The translations under genes and the position numbers were made by a program. Below are positions 63,172 to 64,000 of a stretch of 64,000 bases of DNA, piece after piece (position 1 is the first letter of the stretch; each line of letters opens with the position of its first letter). Source of the stretch: PALSA-1004 sp963804885. Lineage in GTDB: Bacteria; Pseudomonadota; Gammaproteobacteria; Burkholderiales; SG8-41. Below the pieces are notes generated by a model that was not told the DNA's origin, did no database searches, and worked only from the letters and a program-made list of their open reading frames with translations. Where the stretch lies: the NCBI GenBank assembly GCA_963804885.1, contig CAWDSF010000004.1, positions 124,001 to 188,000 on the forward strand, written 5' to 3'.

Positions 63172-64000
63172 ATGACCGACCCGCGCGACATCATCGCCAA
63201 GTCTCCGATGAGCACCATGCAGGTGCTCATCGTCGGAATCACCATCGCCCTCAACGCGCTCGACGGCTTCGACGTGCTGTCGATCAGCTTCGCGTCTCCC
63301 GGCATCGCCGCGGAGTGGAAGATCAATCGCGCCGCGCTCGGCTTCGTGCTGTCGATGGAACTGATCGGCATGGCGCTCGGCTCGATCTTCCTCGGCAGCC
63401 TCGCCGACAAGATCGGCCGCCGGCCGACGGTGCTCGGCTGTCTCGTCGTGATGGCGACCGGCATGGTCATGGTCACGACGTCGACCGGATATCTCGGCGG
63501 CCTGGTGACGCCGCTGTTTGCGCTGTTCGGCGTGCACGTCGACGCGCGCCTGGCCGACCTGTCGGTGTGGCGGATCGTCACCGGCCTGGGCATCGGCGGC
63601 ATGCTCGCCGCGATCAACGCCGTCGTGGCGGAGTTCTCGAACACGCGCCGCCGGGACCTGAACGTCGCGATCATGTCGATCGGCTATCCGGTCGGCGCCG
63701 CGCTCGGCGGCTTCATCACGTCGACGGGGCTGAGCTCGCGCGAGTGGCGCTCGGTGTTCTACTTCGGCGCGGCCGTGACGGTGACCATGATCCCGATCGT
63801 GTTCTTCCTGATGCCCGAGTCGGTGCACTGGCTCGCGCGCAAGCAGCCGGCCGGGCGCGCTCGACAGGATCAATCAGACGCTCAGGCGGCTCGGTCATCA
63901 GACGATCGCGGCGTTGCCGACGGTGTCGGCGGACACGCGCAAGCGATCGACCGAGGACATCTTCAAGCCCGGGCTGCTGGCCACGACCGTGATCGTGACG
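63172..64000 (+). CDS. MFS transporter, aromatic acid:H+ symporter-like (runs off the right edge, frameshift near the end)
   Basis: From ATG 63172: NALDGFDVLSISFASPGIA, LGFVLSMELIGMALGSIFLG, LADKIGRRPTV (the MFS loop motif), VTGLGIGGMLAAINAVVAEF and MSIGYPVGAALGGFI are typical of the AAHS/benzoate transporter group of the major facilitator superfamily. The loop after helix six breaks frame near 63855 (LDRINQTLRRLGHQTI continues one frame over). It would import an organic acid with protons. Only the first half is in the window. The promoter region is the 74 bases after the receiver gene. Confidence 0.75.
   Translation, partial: MTDPRDIIAKSPMSTMQVLIVGITIALNALDGFDVLSISFASPGIAAEWKINRAALGFVLSMELIGMALGSIFLGSLADKIGRRPTVLGCLVVMATGMVMVTTSTGYLGGLVTPLFALFGVHVDARLADLSVWRIVTGLGIGGMLAAINAVVAEFSNTRRRDLNVAIMSIGYPVGAALGGFITSTGLSSREWRSVFYFGAAVTVTMIPIVFFLMPESVHWLARKQPAGRARQDQSDAQAARSSDDRGVADGVGGHAQAIDRGHLQARAAGHDRDRD

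Noticed and set aside
1..64000. tRNA, rRNA, riboswitch, prophage or complete insertion sequence
   Set aside because: Intergenic regions were read on both strands and none showed a cloverleaf, rRNA core, known riboswitch or transposase; a tRNAscan/Infernal run would be decisive.

Overview
The window is GC-rich DNA from a Gram-negative bacterium. It carries porin and outer-membrane barrel genes, an AsmA-like protein, many lipoprotein and Tat signals, periplasmic PQQ enzymes and c-type cytochromes. The family mix (DUF6152 and DUF8021-like secreted proteins, PQQ dehydrogenases, PadR followed by a membrane protein, two kinds of dispersed palindrome) best fits Acidobacteriota of the Vicinamibacterales type. 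That placement is inference from content; there is no rRNA or marker gene here. I saw no tRNA, rRNA, CRISPR array, prophage or complete insertion sequence.

Layout: 0-8.9 kb holds a frameshifted LigM-like folate-dependent demethylase, a decayed porin, an ion channel, DUF2254 and DUF2252 proteins and two methyltransferases. 8.99-20.6 kb is an oxidation and respiration block: a beta-propeller protein, a PQQ sugar dehydrogenase, a DUF998 protein, then a run of eight genes overlapping by a few bases (quinoprotein alcohol dehydrogenase, MxaJ/XoxJ-like binding protein, cytochrome c, caa3 oxidase subunits II, I and III, a small membrane protein, CtaG). Together these could carry electrons from a periplasmic alcohol to oxygen. 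20.9-28.6 kb mixes small secreted proteins, a PadR regulator pair, VOC and YciI proteins and an M28 peptidase. 28.6-31.4 kb is a badly frameshifted two-component region. 32.1-34.4 kb pairs a Uma2 protein with a membrane-anchored MutS relative.

The most unusual locus is 34.70-40.64 kb. Three tightly packed genes encode an LGFP-repeat protein, a 961-residue protein with about 19 tandem 29-residue helical units followed by a HEXXH metallopeptidase-like domain, and a caspase-fold (clan CD) peptidase. I do not recognise this combination as a described system.

42.1-46 kb carries an SDR enzyme and a methionine-salvage operon (mtnB, mtnD, mtnC). The mtnD gene is interrupted by a 29-bp palindrome flanked by a 5-bp direct repeat. 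46-56.5 kb has potassium channels and a Kup transporter, a flavin hydroxy-acid dehydrogenase, threonine aldolase, and VOC and catalase-like proteins. 56.5-64 kb has AsmA, a collapsed ABC transporter, an arylmalonate-decarboxylase-like enzyme, a second sensor kinase/receiver gene and the start of an aromatic-acid MFS transporter.

Two features run through the whole window. First, about fifteen genes contain single-base frameshifts, which suggests either indel errors in the assembly or real decay. Second, two classes of palindromic repeat are dispersed here: a long inverted repeat whose arm supplies the stop codon of three unrelated genes, and short GGGTCC/GGACCC hairpins, one of which appears to have moved into mtnD.
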